Both the position numbers and the translations under genes were made by a program. 64,000 bases of DNA, taken from Arthrobacter crystallopoietes. GTDB taxonomy: Bacteria > Actinomycetota > Actinomycetes > Actinomycetales > Micrococcaceae. The stretch spans positions 1,302,001-1,366,000 of the forward strand of contig NZ_CP018863.1 in NCBI RefSeq assembly GCF_002849715.1. Direction: 5' to 3'. The notes beneath the pieces are model-generated. The model did not search any database. It was not told where the DNA came from and saw only the letters and a list, made by a program, of their open reading frames with translations. Shown here one piece after another: positions 17,704 to 26,503 of the stretch (position 1 is the first letter of the stretch; every line of letters starts with the position of its first letter).

Positions 17704-19085
17704 AAGAGCTTTTTGTCGTCTCAACGCTGTACCAGTGCATCTCGCTGGCAGCGGCCATCGATAGCGGCCGCATCCCGGAGCGCGGCGCCGAACGTATCCT
17801 CGTCCTGACCAACAGCGCCCTGATACCGGAAGCTTCCGTGCCGTTCCACGAGTCCGCCGGTTTTGCCGAAGCGGCCTCCCGCTTCGACCGGACCGTGGAT
17901 CTGAGCGAGCTGCTCTGGCCCCGCCGGCCCGGCCAGTTCAACCCCCGCGGCGAGGAACTCGATATCTGGGAGCGCCTGCTGCGCGGGAAATGGGAGCTCG
18001 ACGACGGCCCGCTGCACCTTTATGTCGAGTCCATCCAGGTCAATCCCGCCGTCGCGCTGTGCCGTGTTTTTGCCAGCGCCACGATTTCCGTCCACTCCGA
18101 CGGCCTGATGAGCTACGGCCCCACCCGGAACCGGCTGCCGCGGGACCTGGCCCAGCGCCTGGACTCGCTGCTGTACGTCGATCTGGTGCCCGGCCTGGTC
18201 CCCCAGCTGCTGCGCGAGCACAACCCGCAGCTGGTTCCGATCGACGCCGCCGCCCTGCGCCGCGGGATGGAAGAACTCGCCGCCGCCCTGCCCGAGGAAA
18301 CCGAGGGGCCGGCCGCACTGGCAGGAACCCCGGAAGCCGGCACGCACGACGGCGAACCAGCCGCTGGCGGCACGGCGCTGATCCTGGGCCAGTACCTCTC
18401 CGAGCTCGGCATCCTCTCCACCGAGGAGGAAATCGAGCTGCACCGGGACATGCTGCAGAAGGCAACGGACAGGGGCATCCGGCACTGCATTTTCAAACCC
18501 CACCCGAGCGCAGGCCCCGGCGCGGTGACCTCGATCCAAGCCGCCGCCGTCGAACTTGGCCTGGACCTGAAAGTCATGACCTCCACCAGCCCGGCCGAAG
18601 TGGTCATGCAACGGCTGCGGCCCGAGCTCGTGGTCAGCTGCTTCTCCACCGCCTTGATGACGGCCAAGTACCTGTTCAAGATCGACGCCGCAGCCGTGGG
18701 CACCGAGATCCTGCTGGAGCGGCTCACCCCGTACCAGAACAGCAACCGCATCCCCGTGACGATCATCGACGCGCTCCTCGAGCAGGGCTACACGGCGCCG
18801 GCCGAGGAGGCCCCGGGCGAGAGTGCTGCGCCGCTGCAGCAGCTGGTGGAAGCCGTGTCCTACTGCATGCAGGCCGAGACCCTGGAAGTCGCCCGTGACA
18901 GCGCCGTTGCCTTCCTGCACCAGGCCCAGCACACGTCCGACATGCGCTACTTCAAGCGTCGCCGATTGACCAAGCTGGACCTGCCCGGCGCCCTGCCCGG
19001 ACGCCAAGTCCTGCTGCCGCTGGGCCGGGTCCGCCGCGTGGGACGGCGGGCCGCCAAGCGCGTCCTGACCGTACTGGGCAAATGA
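17700..19085 (+). CDS. Polysialyltransferase-family (POLYST) glycosyltransferase
   Basis: 461 residues. It opens MKELFVVSTLYQCISLAAAID, the strand plus (T/L)-Y-Q start seen in bacterial alpha-2,8-polysialyltransferases and GT52 sialyltransferases, and later has SVHSDGLMSYGP, HCIFKPHPSAGPG (the conserved HP motif that contacts the CMP donor) and VVSCFSTALM (the Ser/Thr motif). A disordered Gly/Ala/Glu insert occupies about residues 195-225. These enzymes use CMP-sialic or CMP-Kdn donors, which agrees with the CMP-synthetase upstream. Start ATG overlaps the previous stop (ATGA). Confidence 0.8.
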   Translation: MKELFVVSTLYQCISLAAAIDSGRIPERGAERILVLTNSALIPEASVPFHESAGFAEAASRFDRTVDLSELLWPRRPGQFNPRGEELDIWERLLRGKWELDDGPLHLYVESIQVNPAVALCRVFASATISVHSDGLMSYGPTRNRLPRDLAQRLDSLLYVDLVPGLVPQLLREHNPQLVPIDAAALRRGMEELAAALPEETEGPAALAGTPEAGTHDGEPAAGGTALILGQYLSELGILSTEEEIELHRDMLQKATDRGIRHCIFKPHPSAGPGAVTSIQAAAVELGLDLKVMTSTSPAEVVMQRLRPELVVSCFSTALMTAKYLFKIDAAAVGTEILLERLTPYQNSNRIPVTIIDALLEQGYTAPAEEAPGESAAPLQQLVEAVSYCMQAETLEVARDSAVAFLHQAQHTSDMRYFKRRRLTKLDLPGALPGRQVLLPLGRVRRVGRRAAKRVLTVLGK

Positions 19086-20113
19086 CGCAGGCCATGCTTC
19101 CCTCGCAGCAAGTGGCCCGGCCGCGCTTTGGCCGGGCTGCGGTCTGGGCAGAGTCCCCGCTACAGCTGCTCAGTGCAGTCGAAGCCCACGGCGCCGGGCT
19201 GCTGGGCCGCGAAACGACCATCCATCCCCGCGGGGACGCTATCGGCATGAACGCCACCCTGTCCTCCCTGATGGAACAGGTTCCGGCCGGCGTGCATTTC
19301 GCCGCGCCGACCTCCACCATCCCGCCGCTGCGGGAGCCGGGCCTGGACCGCTGGGTGATCGGCGACGCCTACTCGGGCAAAGTGCAGACCGAACTGCTGC
19401 GCGGCGCCGGCGGCAAGGAGGTTGTCATTCTCGACGACGGCCTCGCCACCCTGAAGCTGCTGGCGACGTTGGTGCGGGACCGGCCGACTCCGTTGATCCG
19501 GCCGCGTGCCGCAGCCCGGGCCTCGCGGAAGGCCCTGGGCCTGGCAAGCTGGTGGGCACTCCGCCGGCTAGTCGGCCAGGGCAGGCTGCTCGTCTTCACC
19601 GCGTTGCCCGTCCCCGCGGCGCTGGACACAAAGTTCCGGGCTCTGGGCGGACACCTGGAGCGGCACAAGTTTGAGTGGCTCGGCACCCAGCCTGTCATCG
19701 AGACGATCTACGAACCCACGGTAGTGGTCGGCTCCGCGATGCCGGCGGACGGACTGATCCGGGCCGAGCCCTACATGGACTGGGTCCGGTCCCTGACCGA
19801 AGACGGCCCCGTGGGCTACTTCCCGCATCGCCGGGAAACTCCCGAGGTGCTGGACGCCCTCGCCGAACACCCGCTGATAACGGTGAACGAGCACACCATC
19901 CCGGTGGAAATGCGCCTGCGCGGACTGCGCTCCAACCAGACCGTGCGCGCCCTGCCATCCACGGTGCTCGCATCGCTGCGGCTCATCCTGGCTCCCAACT
20001 CGGTCCCGCTCAAGGGCCAGCCGGTGCCGGCCGACTGGTGGATGCCGGGCACCACGCAGGAACTGCGCCGACACCTGAGCAGCTCCCTCGATGACGGTTT
20101 GGGTGCGGCATGA
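19082..20113 (+). CDS. Probable GT52/sialyltransferase-like protein of the glycan operon
   Basis: 343 residues, soluble. Near the start it has AAVWAESPLQLLSAVEAHG, which resembles the ESPLQLL opening of GT52-like sialyltransferases and of the preceding protein. Later it has VVILDDGLATL, VGYFPHRRE and LITVNEHTIPVEMRLRGL, in the order of the donor-site D, H and P/E motifs of that superfamily. I cannot name it with certainty; the reading as a CMP-nonulosonate transferase rests on these motifs and on context. It overlaps both neighbours by ATGA. Confidence 0.5.
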   Translation: MTQAMLPSQQVARPRFGRAAVWAESPLQLLSAVEAHGAGLLGRETTIHPRGDAIGMNATLSSLMEQVPAGVHFAAPTSTIPPLREPGLDRWVIGDAYSGKVQTELLRGAGGKEVVILDDGLATLKLLATLVRDRPTPLIRPRAAARASRKALGLASWWALRRLVGQGRLLVFTALPVPAALDTKFRALGGHLERHKFEWLGTQPVIETIYEPTVVVGSAMPADGLIRAEPYMDWVRSLTEDGPVGYFPHRRETPEVLDALAEHPLITVNEHTIPVEMRLRGLRSNQTVRALPSTVLASLRLILAPNSVPLKGQPVPADWWMPGTTQELRRHLSSSLDDGLGAA

Positions 20114-21429
20114 GCGGCATCCAGCGCGGTGCCAAGAGCAGCAACCTGCCCGACGGCATGGCCTACACCGCACCCGGCGCCGTACCCGGGCAGCTACGCG
20201 GGGCCCGGCACAAGATCGTGGCCGTGGCGGACAGCGATTCCTACCTGAAATTTGCCTGCGCCACGCTCGATGCCCTCGGCCCGGAATGGGACCGCGAGGT
20301 CCTGCTGGTCCGCTCGCCCATCGCCCCGACACGGGAGCAAACCACCGCGGCGGTGGCCGGCACCTTCTGCGCCGGAATGACGACGCCGGTGATTCCCGCC
20401 TCAGGCTTGCGCACCGCCTTGGCAGGTGCCGACGTCGTACTTGCTGCTGCCACCGGCCCCGTGGCCGAAGAGGTCTACCTGCACGCCAGCCGGCTCACGC
20501 CCCGGCCGGCTCTGGTGTCCGGCCTGCCCGGCGTGGCCTTCCCCGCCACCGAGAAGGCGCTGCAGTTCCGCTCGCTGGGCGATGCGTTCATCACGCACAG
20601 CCATGCCGAATGCCGCGCCTTCAGCGACCTGGTTGATCATCTGGGCCTCGAACAGCGCGTCCTCGTGTCCCGGCTCCCCTTCCTGAAATCGCCCGCGCGG
20701 CCGGAGCCGGTGGACGCACCGCTGACCCAGGTGGTCTTCGCCCCGCAGGCAAAAGTCCCTGTTCTAAAGGACGAGCGCATCGCCATCCTGCAGTCGCTGG
20801 CGGCCTTGTCGCGCCGCAGCGGCTACCGCGTGCGGGTGAAACTGCGCGCCTGGGCCGGCGAACCACAGACGCATCTCGAGCAGTACCCGTTCGATACGTT
20901 GTGGGGCGAACTGGTCGCCTCCCGCGCTGTCGCCGGCCACGAACTGGAATTCTGCACCGGCTCCATGGCCGAGCAGCTGGTGCCCGGCACCGCCATGGTC
21001 ACAGTCAGCTCCACGGCCGCCCTGGAAGCGATCGACGCCGGCCTGCCGGTGCTGATCCTGTCCGATTTCGGCGTCAACGAAGACATGCTGAACCGGGTGT
21101 TCGTCGGCTCCGGGCTGCTGGGCACGCTGTCCGATCTGAAGGCCGGACACTTCTTCCACCCGGAGGCCACCTGGCTGCGGGACAACTACTTCCACTCCCA
21201 GACCGTTCCGCTGGCGGATCTGCTGGCAACCTACGCCGGGCGGGCCCGCACGGGGAAACTGACCGTGGACGCGGGCCGGCTCGCAGCCGCCAAAAAACGT
21301 CGCTGGCGGCTGCGGATCCGCACCGCTCTGCCCATGCCGGCGCTCAAGCTGATCCGCAAACTGCGCAATGTCCAGTCGGAACAGGCTGTGGGAAACTCGG
21401 CCCACGCTTCCGGCCAGCAGCCCGCCTGA
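20110..21429 (+). CDS. DUF6716-type putative glycosyltransferase
   Basis: 439 residues, cytosolic, GT-B-like alternation: KIVAVADSDSYLKFACA at the start, DAFITHSHAECRAF in the middle, VKLRAWAGEPQTH, then VTVSSTAALEAIDAGLPVLILSDFG, a typical C-terminal donor-site helix of CDP/CMP-sugar transferases. It corresponds to actinobacterial proteins labelled DUF6716 putative glycosyltransferase. It is the last gene of the operon, starting in the previous gene's stop (ATGA), and is followed by a strong terminator. Confidence 0.62.
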   Translation: MSGIQRGAKSSNLPDGMAYTAPGAVPGQLRGARHKIVAVADSDSYLKFACATLDALGPEWDREVLLVRSPIAPTREQTTAAVAGTFCAGMTTPVIPASGLRTALAGADVVLAAATGPVAEEVYLHASRLTPRPALVSGLPGVAFPATEKALQFRSLGDAFITHSHAECRAFSDLVDHLGLEQRVLVSRLPFLKSPARPEPVDAPLTQVVFAPQAKVPVLKDERIAILQSLAALSRRSGYRVRVKLRAWAGEPQTHLEQYPFDTLWGELVASRAVAGHELEFCTGSMAEQLVPGTAMVTVSSTAALEAIDAGLPVLILSDFGVNEDMLNRVFVGSGLLGTLSDLKAGHFFHPEATWLRDNYFHSQTVPLADLLATYAGRARTGKLTVDAGRLAAAKKRRWRLRIRTALPMPALKLIRKLRNVQSEQAVGNSAHASGQQPA

Positions 21430-21437
21430 GACCGGCA

Positions 21438-21477
21438 AACTCCCGCCGGTGCAGCCGAAGCCGCCCCGGCGGGAGTT
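21438..21477. terminator. Bidirectional terminator hairpin
   Basis: Perfect 12-base arms AACTCCCGCCGG (21438-21449) and CCGGCGGGAGTT (21466-21477) lie between the converging glycan operon and katE. It can stop transcription from both sides. Confidence 0.8.
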
Positions 21478-21486
21478 CCTCCGAAA

Positions 21487-23721
21487 TTAAGCAGAGACCG
21501 GGAAGCGCTCCCAGACCCGGTGCTTCGCGAGCAGTTCGGCAATGCCTTCCAGCACCGCCGGACCATCCCCAATAACGACGCCGGGTGCTTCCTCGGGGAT
21601 GCCGGCTGCGGCAAGGGCGTGGGCAACGTGGTTCCAGCCGCCGATCACCTTGGCATGGCGGTACGCCTCGGCCAGCATCATGCTGACCCGCGGATCCACT
21701 GCCGAATGGCCGGTCGGGTCGCCCGCCTTCGCATCCCGTCCGGCGGCTGCATCCGCACCGGGCGCCGCCGAGCCGGCCACGAGAATAGCGTCGAACTCCA
21801 CCGAGCGTGCCGTCAGGTAGGTCCGCTGCACGGTCAGTCCACCGGACAGCTTGCCGCCCTTGGGTGCAATGATCAGCGGAACCATGCCGCTGGCGTGGAT
21901 GGCTTCCCGCGCAGTCGCCACGGCGTCCTGGTCGCTGTTGTCGTCGGCGATGATGCCCACCACCCTGCCGGCAAGCGGCCAGGACTTGCCCAGCTGGGAC
22001 AGCGCGGGGCTCGGCTGCACGTCGTCTTCCCGCGTGCTGGTAGGCGCGGGCGCCGGCAGTCCCAGGCCCTCGGCCACCTTGGCGCAGAGTTCGCCGTCGA
22101 TATTTGCCAGTGCCTGCAACTGCCGGATCCGGACGTTCTCCTCGTAGCACTTGCCGAGCTCAAAGGTGTACGCCTGGGCCACGTGCTCCTGCTCCACCGG
22201 CGTCAGGGACCTGAAGAACAGCCGCGCCTGGCTGAAGTGGTCATCGAAGGACGCCGGGGATTCACGCAGTTTCATCGACGCCGGGAGTTCCTGCGGCACC
22301 TCGATGTAGGCGCTCATGTCCTCGCCGGCCAGGAAGGGACAGCCGCCGTCGAGCGAATTCGGCCGGTAGGGGGCCACTCCCCCGTGCACCGCGCTCTGGT
22401 GCATGCCGTCGCGGAACATGTCATTCACCGGAGCATGCGGGCGGTTGATCGGGATCTGCGCGAAGTTCGGCCCGCCAAGCCGGCTGAGCTGCGTGTCCAG
22501 GTAGGAGAACAGCCTCGCCTGCAGCAACGGGTCATTGGTGACGTCGATGCCGGGCACCAGGTGGCCCGGGTGGAAGGCGACCTGCTCGGTTTCGGCGAAG
22601 AAGTTGGTGGGATTGGCGTTCAGGGTCAGTGTGCCGATGGTCTGCACCGGGGCCAGCTCCTCGGGCACAATCTTGGTCGGATCCAGCAGATCGATGCCCT
22701 CGAACATCTCGTCCGGGGTGTCCGGGAAGGTCTGGATGCCCAGCTCCCACTCCGGGAAGGCGCCCGCCTCGATGGCATCGGCCAGGTCGCGCCGGTGGAA
22801 GTCCGGGTCCGCACCATTGATCAGCTGCGCTTCTTCCCACACCAGCGAGTGGATGCCCTGCTTCGGCTTCCAGTGGAACTTCACCAGAGTGGTCTCGCCG
22901 GCCGCGTTCTGCAGCCGGAAGGTGTGGATGCCGAAGCCTTCCATGGTCCGGAAGGAACGCGGGATGCCCCGGTCCGACATTTGCCACATCACGTGCGCCT
23001 GCGCCTCGGTGTGCAGCGAGACGAAGTCCCAGAACGTGTCGTGCGCGCTTTGGGCCTGCGGGATTTCGCGATCCGGATGCGGCTTTGCGGCGTGGACGAT
23101 GTCCGGGAATTTGATACCGTCCTGGATGAAGAAGACCGGGATGTTGTTGCCCACCAGATCGAAGGTGCCCTCGTCCGTGTAGAACTTGGTGGCGAACCCG
23201 CGGGTATCCCGCACTGCGTCGGCGGAACCACGGGAACCGACAACGGTGGAGAAGCGGGTGAAGACCGGGGTTTCGACGCCGGCGGCCAGGAAGCCTGCCT
23301 TGGTCACGCCGGCGGCCGCGCCGTTGGCCACGAAGACGCCATGCGCCCCGGCACCTCGGGCGTGGACCACCCGCTCCGGAATCCGCTCGTGGTCGAAGTG
23401 CATGATCTTCTCGCGCAGGTGGTGGTCCTGCAGCAGGCTGGGACCCCGCGGTCCGGCCTTCAGCGAATGGTCCGTCTCGTACAGCCGGACACCTTGGGCC
23501 GTGGTCAGATAGGCGCCGCTCTGGCTGTTGGCACTCTTCTGCGCCCCCGTGGGCGTTCCCGTCGGCGACACCGTTTCCGGCGCATCCTGGTCCGGCTTCG
23601 GCGGCAACGGGCTCTGCGGTTCGGTCCGCTCTTCCACTGCCGGGGGCTCCACCGCGGGGGCTCCGGGAATGGGCACATCGTTGGCGCCCGTAGTGGTTTC
23701 GGGGGTGCTCTTCTCAGCCAT
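21487..23721 (-). CDS. katE: Large-subunit catalase, HPII/KatE type
   Basis: 744 residues, the size of clade 2 catalases. After a Pro/Glu-rich N-terminal arm (1-65), the heme core has catalytic His120 (RVVHARGAGAHG), Asn193 (NNIPVFF) and the proximal heme ligand Tyr407 in ARLFSYLDTQLSRLG. The last 150 residues (VVGIIADDNSDQDA, LVAGSAAPGADA, HALAAAGIPEEAPG) are the DJ-1/PfpI-like flavodoxin domain of HPII. It destroys hydrogen peroxide, usually in stationary phase. The start MAEKSTPETT at 23721 has TTGGAG upstream. Confidence 0.95.
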   Translation of the reverse strand: MAEKSTPETTTGANDVPIPGAPAVEPPAVEERTEPQSPLPPKPDQDAPETVSPTGTPTGAQKSANSQSGAYLTTAQGVRLYETDHSLKAGPRGPSLLQDHHLREKIMHFDHERIPERVVHARGAGAHGVFVANGAAAGVTKAGFLAAGVETPVFTRFSTVVGSRGSADAVRDTRGFATKFYTDEGTFDLVGNNIPVFFIQDGIKFPDIVHAAKPHPDREIPQAQSAHDTFWDFVSLHTEAQAHVMWQMSDRGIPRSFRTMEGFGIHTFRLQNAAGETTLVKFHWKPKQGIHSLVWEEAQLINGADPDFHRRDLADAIEAGAFPEWELGIQTFPDTPDEMFEGIDLLDPTKIVPEELAPVQTIGTLTLNANPTNFFAETEQVAFHPGHLVPGIDVTNDPLLQARLFSYLDTQLSRLGGPNFAQIPINRPHAPVNDMFRDGMHQSAVHGGVAPYRPNSLDGGCPFLAGEDMSAYIEVPQELPASMKLRESPASFDDHFSQARLFFRSLTPVEQEHVAQAYTFELGKCYEENVRIRQLQALANIDGELCAKVAEGLGLPAPAPTSTREDDVQPSPALSQLGKSWPLAGRVVGIIADDNSDQDAVATAREAIHASGMVPLIIAPKGGKLSGGLTVQRTYLTARSVEFDAILVAGSAAPGADAAAGRDAKAGDPTGHSAVDPRVSMMLAEAYRHAKVIGGWNHVAHALAAAGIPEEAPGVVIGDGPAVLEGIAELLAKHRVWERFPVSA

Positions 23722-23864
23722 GCTGGTACTCCAATTCGTTGAAGTTGCAGCCCTGCCGATCCAGGGCTCTTTGGCCCACCCTACTAAAAATAGTAAGCAA
23801 GCTGAATAATATGGTGGAGAAGCGGTTTTAGCCCGCACATAGTGCCGACCGGAAAGGAGCCGCA

Positions 23865-24869
23865 GTGACGCTTCAGCTGGAGAAACCTGCCCGCAAGCCC
23901 CGGCTGCGGCGCATCAACTGCAACGGTCCGGGGATCAGCCGCCGCCGTTACGGCAAGGGGTACAGCTACCGGGCAGCGGACGGCAGCAAGATCAAGGATC
24001 CGGAAACAGTGGAGCGGATCAACCAGCTGGCCATCCCGCCCGCCTGGCGCGACGTCTGGATCAGCCCGGTCCCCAACGGGCACATCCAGGCAACAGGGAT
24101 TGACGACGCCGGCCGGCGGCAATACATCTACCATCCCCGCTGGCGGGAGCTGAAGGACCGCGAGAAGTTCGACCGCGCACTGGACTTCGGCGACGCCCTT
24201 CCCAAGGCGCGCCCCGGCATCACCCGCATCCTGCGCTCGGAAGGTCCCTCGGAGCAGCGTGCCTACGCCGCGGCCTTCCGCCTGATCGAGGATGCGGGAC
24301 TGCGTATCGGCAACGAGGAGTATGCGCAGACCAACGGCTCCTTCGGCGTGACCACCATCCAGATCCGGCACTTGCGGGTCCGCGGCTCCGTTATCGAACT
24401 GGACTTTCCTGCCAAGAGCGGCCAGCAGTGGACGGGCCACATCGAGGATGCGGACCTCGCGGAGGCCCTGAAGCCCCTGCTCAAAAACCGCGGACCGGAC
24501 GAGCAGGTCCTGGGGTACTTCAACGACGACGGCGAATTCACGCCCATCAGCAGCGCAGGCCTGAACGACTTCATCCGCGAACAATGCGGCGAGGACTTCA
24601 CGGCCAAGGACTTCCGCACCTGGCAGGGCACCGTGGCCGCCGCCATCGCGCTGGCCGCCCACCCGCCGGAGCGCAGCAGCCCCACCGCCCGGAAGAAAGC
24701 CGTAGCCGCCGCCATGCGCGAGGTCGCCGAGCACCTGGGCAACACCGCCACGATCGCCCGCAAGTCCTACGTGGACCCGCGCGTCATCGACCGGTTCATG
24801 AACGGCGAAACGATCGACGCCAACACTTACCGCGCCGCCGAGCGCTCCCTGCGCGACCTGGTGACCTGA
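23865..24869 (+). CDS. DNA topoisomerase IB (poxvirus type)
   Basis: 334 residues. The N-terminal domain (INCNGPGISRRRYGKGYSY) precedes a tyrosine-recombinase-like catalytic domain with RIGNEEY, the Lys/Arg sites (RHLRVRGSVIELDFPAKSG), KDFRTWQGT and the nucleophile Tyr302 in ARKSYVDPRVIDRF. It relaxes supercoils without ATP. Length and motifs match bacterial topoisomerase IB. GTG 23865 is preceded by AAAGGAG. It diverges from katE across 143 bases. Confidence 0.93.
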   Translation: MTLQLEKPARKPRLRRINCNGPGISRRRYGKGYSYRAADGSKIKDPETVERINQLAIPPAWRDVWISPVPNGHIQATGIDDAGRRQYIYHPRWRELKDREKFDRALDFGDALPKARPGITRILRSEGPSEQRAYAAAFRLIEDAGLRIGNEEYAQTNGSFGVTTIQIRHLRVRGSVIELDFPAKSGQQWTGHIEDADLAEALKPLLKNRGPDEQVLGYFNDDGEFTPISSAGLNDFIREQCGEDFTAKDFRTWQGTVAAAIALAAHPPERSSPTARKKAVAAAMREVAEHLGNTATIARKSYVDPRVIDRFMNGETIDANTYRAAERSLRDLVT

Positions 24870-24882
24870 CGAAGGAGCGAGG

Positions 24883-25275
24883 ATGGAATTCCAGCAGATT
24901 ATGGAGACCGCAGGCAAGGCGGTGGATGCCGCGGGTGTGGTGGCTATCGTGCTGGGCGCCGCGGTTTCTACGGGCCTGGCGGCGGCCGACTGGCTCCGCG
25001 GCCAGCGGCACACGGTCTATGAAACCTACCGGCGCCGGCTCGGACGCTCTATTCTGCTGGGCCTCGAACTGCTGGTGGCCGCGGACATCATCCGCACCGT
25101 AGCCGTCACCCCGACATTCCAGTCCGTCGGCGTGCTCGCCATCATCGTCCTGATCCGGACGTTCCTCAGTTTCTCCCTCGAGCTGGAGATCACGGGCCGC
25201 TGGCCATGGCAGAAACAGCCCTCCGAAGACATCGACGCCCCGGCGCAGCGGGGGGCTGACCCCCGCAAGCCCTAA
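24883..25275 (+). CDS. DUF1622 family membrane protein
   Basis: 130 residues with three hydrophobic segments (about 17-36, 56-75, 82-99). The pattern RRRLGRSILLGLELLVAADII and RTFLSFSLELEITGRWPW is that of DUF1622, small integral membrane proteins of unknown function. GAAGGAG sits 8 bases before the ATG, and it follows the topoisomerase gene by 13 bases, so the two are probably co-transcribed. Confidence 0.88.
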   Translation: MEFQQIMETAGKAVDAAGVVAIVLGAAVSTGLAAADWLRGQRHTVYETYRRRLGRSILLGLELLVAADIIRTVAVTPTFQSVGVLAIIVLIRTFLSFSLELEITGRWPWQKQPSEDIDAPAQRGADPRKP

Positions 25276-25318
25276 GTGTTGGTACGGTGAGCACGGAAAC
25301 CATAAGGAGGCTTAGGAG

Positions 25319-25744
25319 ATGGTCCCACGCAGATCCTGCACCCGCGCACCCATGGTGGGTGCCGCCGTCGTTCTTGGAGTTTTGGCCCTGACCGGTTGCA
25401 CGAGCCTGAACCCGGGCACTGAAGAGGCAACGACGACGGCGCAGGAGTTCCATTCGGCCCTTGCCGCCGGTGATGGCACAACGGCCTGCAACCTGCTGGC
25501 CCCGTCGGCCGTGGAGGAACTCGAAGACGGCGCGCCGGGCGCCTGCGCGGATGAACTGCTGCAGCTGGTCATTCCCGACGCGTCCGAGGTGACCGAGAGC
25601 AAGGCCTACGGCACGAATGCCCAGGTGCTGATGGGCCAGGACACGGTGTTCCTGACCCGCTCCGGCGACACCTGGAAAGTCACCGCGGCCGGCTGCACGC
25701 GGCAAGGCGAACGGCCGTACGACTGCGAAGTGGAGGGGAACTGA
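25319..25744 (+). CDS. Small lipoprotein, function unknown
   Basis: 141 residues. Signal peptide with lipobox LALTGC (Cys near residue 27). The mature part begins with EATTTAQEFHSALAAGDGTT and resembles the NTF2-like small alpha/beta fold common in actinobacterial lipoproteins; four Cys (CNLL, GACA, GCTR, YDCE) may form two disulphides. The start follows AAGGAGG by eight bases. It is the first of three closely spaced genes with the 27-residue peptide and the DUF6766-like protein. Confidence 0.78.
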   Translation: MVPRRSCTRAPMVGAAVVLGVLALTGCTSLNPGTEEATTTAQEFHSALAAGDGTTACNLLAPSAVEELEDGAPGACADELLQLVIPDASEVTESKAYGTNAQVLMGQDTVFLTRSGDTWKVTAAGCTRQGERPYDCEVEGN

Positions 25745-25745
25745 C

Positions 25746-25829
25746 ATGCGTTGGGCATTCTGGCTCTGCCTGGGCGTCATCGCCGCGGGCCTGCTGTACA
25801 TGTTCGTGATCGGTGTGTTGGCCCGATGA
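25746..25829 (+). CDS. 27-residue single-pass membrane peptide
   Basis: ATG 25746 starts one base after the lipoprotein stop; the peptide MRWAFWLCLGVIAAGLLYMF continues VIGVLAR and ends at TGA 25827-25829. It is one membrane helix with a basic residue at each end. Its stop overlaps the next gene's start (ATGA), so it is probably translated, at least to couple the neighbours. The upstream GGAGGGGAA (inside the lipoprotein end) is a suitable ribosome binding site. Function unknown. Confidence 0.6.
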   Translation: MRWAFWLCLGVIAAGLLYMFVIGVLAR

Positions 25830-26503
25830 AACACAACCCCTTCATCACCAACGGGCTGAGCATTGGCTTCGGCCTGCTCTTCCTGTTTTCGCTGGTCGGA
25901 CAGGCGTTCTCAGGGCTGGCCTACTACAACGAGCAGCAAGTGTCCTCCAATCTGGACGAGATCGGGCTCCTGCAGTACGTCACGTCCTCCAGCTTTGTGG
26001 CTGATGTGGCGGAGAACTGGCAGTCGGAGTACCTGCAGTTCACGCTGCTCATTGTGCTGGCGGTCTGGCTGGTGCAGAAGGGCTCGCCGGAATCCAAGGA
26101 GATTGAAAAGCGCGGGCAGCAGTCGGACAAAGAGCAACTGGTGGGCCAGTTCGCCAAGCCCGACTCGCCCAAATGGGCCAAGGCCGGCGGCTGGCGCACG
26201 GCGGTATTCTCCAATTCACTGGGGCTGGTCATGGGTGCAATTTTCGTGGCCTCCTGGCTGGTCCAGTCGGTGGCCGGCTTCAGCGCCTACGCGGAGAACC
26301 AGCTGGCCAACCTCCAGGATCCGGGCACCTGGACGGAATATTTGGGCTCGCCAGAATTCTGGAACCGCACTCTGCAGAACTGGCAGTCCGAGTTCCTGGC
26401 GGTGTGGTCCATGGTGATCCTCTCGGTCTACCTGCGCCAGCGCGCCTCGCCGGAGTCCAAGGCCGTGGGCATGCCGCATGATAAAACCGGAGCGAGCAAC
26501 TGA
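25826..26503 (+). CDS. DUF6766-like membrane protein
   Basis: 225 residues with four hydrophobic segments: one near the start (FGLLFLFSLVGQAFSGLAYY), one at WQSEYLQFTLLIVLAVWLVQ, then a similar pair after residue 130 (VMGAIFVASWLVQSVAGFSA; WQSEFLAVWSMVILSVYLRQ). The two halves share NWQSE(Y/F)L and (K/R)(G/A)SPESK, an internal duplication. This matches the family annotated DUF6766, function unknown. The ATG shares ATGA with the tiny upstream gene. Confidence 0.75.
   Translation: MKHNPFITNGLSIGFGLLFLFSLVGQAFSGLAYYNEQQVSSNLDEIGLLQYVTSSSFVADVAENWQSEYLQFTLLIVLAVWLVQKGSPESKEIEKRGQQSDKEQLVGQFAKPDSPKWAKAGGWRTAVFSNSLGLVMGAIFVASWLVQSVAGFSAYAENQLANLQDPGTWTEYLGSPEFWNRTLQNWQSEFLAVWSMVILSVYLRQRASPESKAVGMPHDKTGASN

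Noticed and set aside
17721..19007. 428-codon minus-strand frame opposite the polysialyltransferase-like gene
   Set aside because: Shadow frame; low-complexity translation and no start signal, while the plus strand has coupled real genes.
21520..23742. 740-codon open frame on the plus strand opposite katE
   Set aside because: It is the antisense of a clear catalase gene; the translation is rich in Arg, Gly and His and has no family motif, a common artefact of high-GC DNA.
23782..23795. TACTA-AAAA-TAGTA palindrome between katE and topoisomerase IB
   Set aside because: Could be an operator but the arms are only five bases in an AT-rich spot; chance occurrence is likely.
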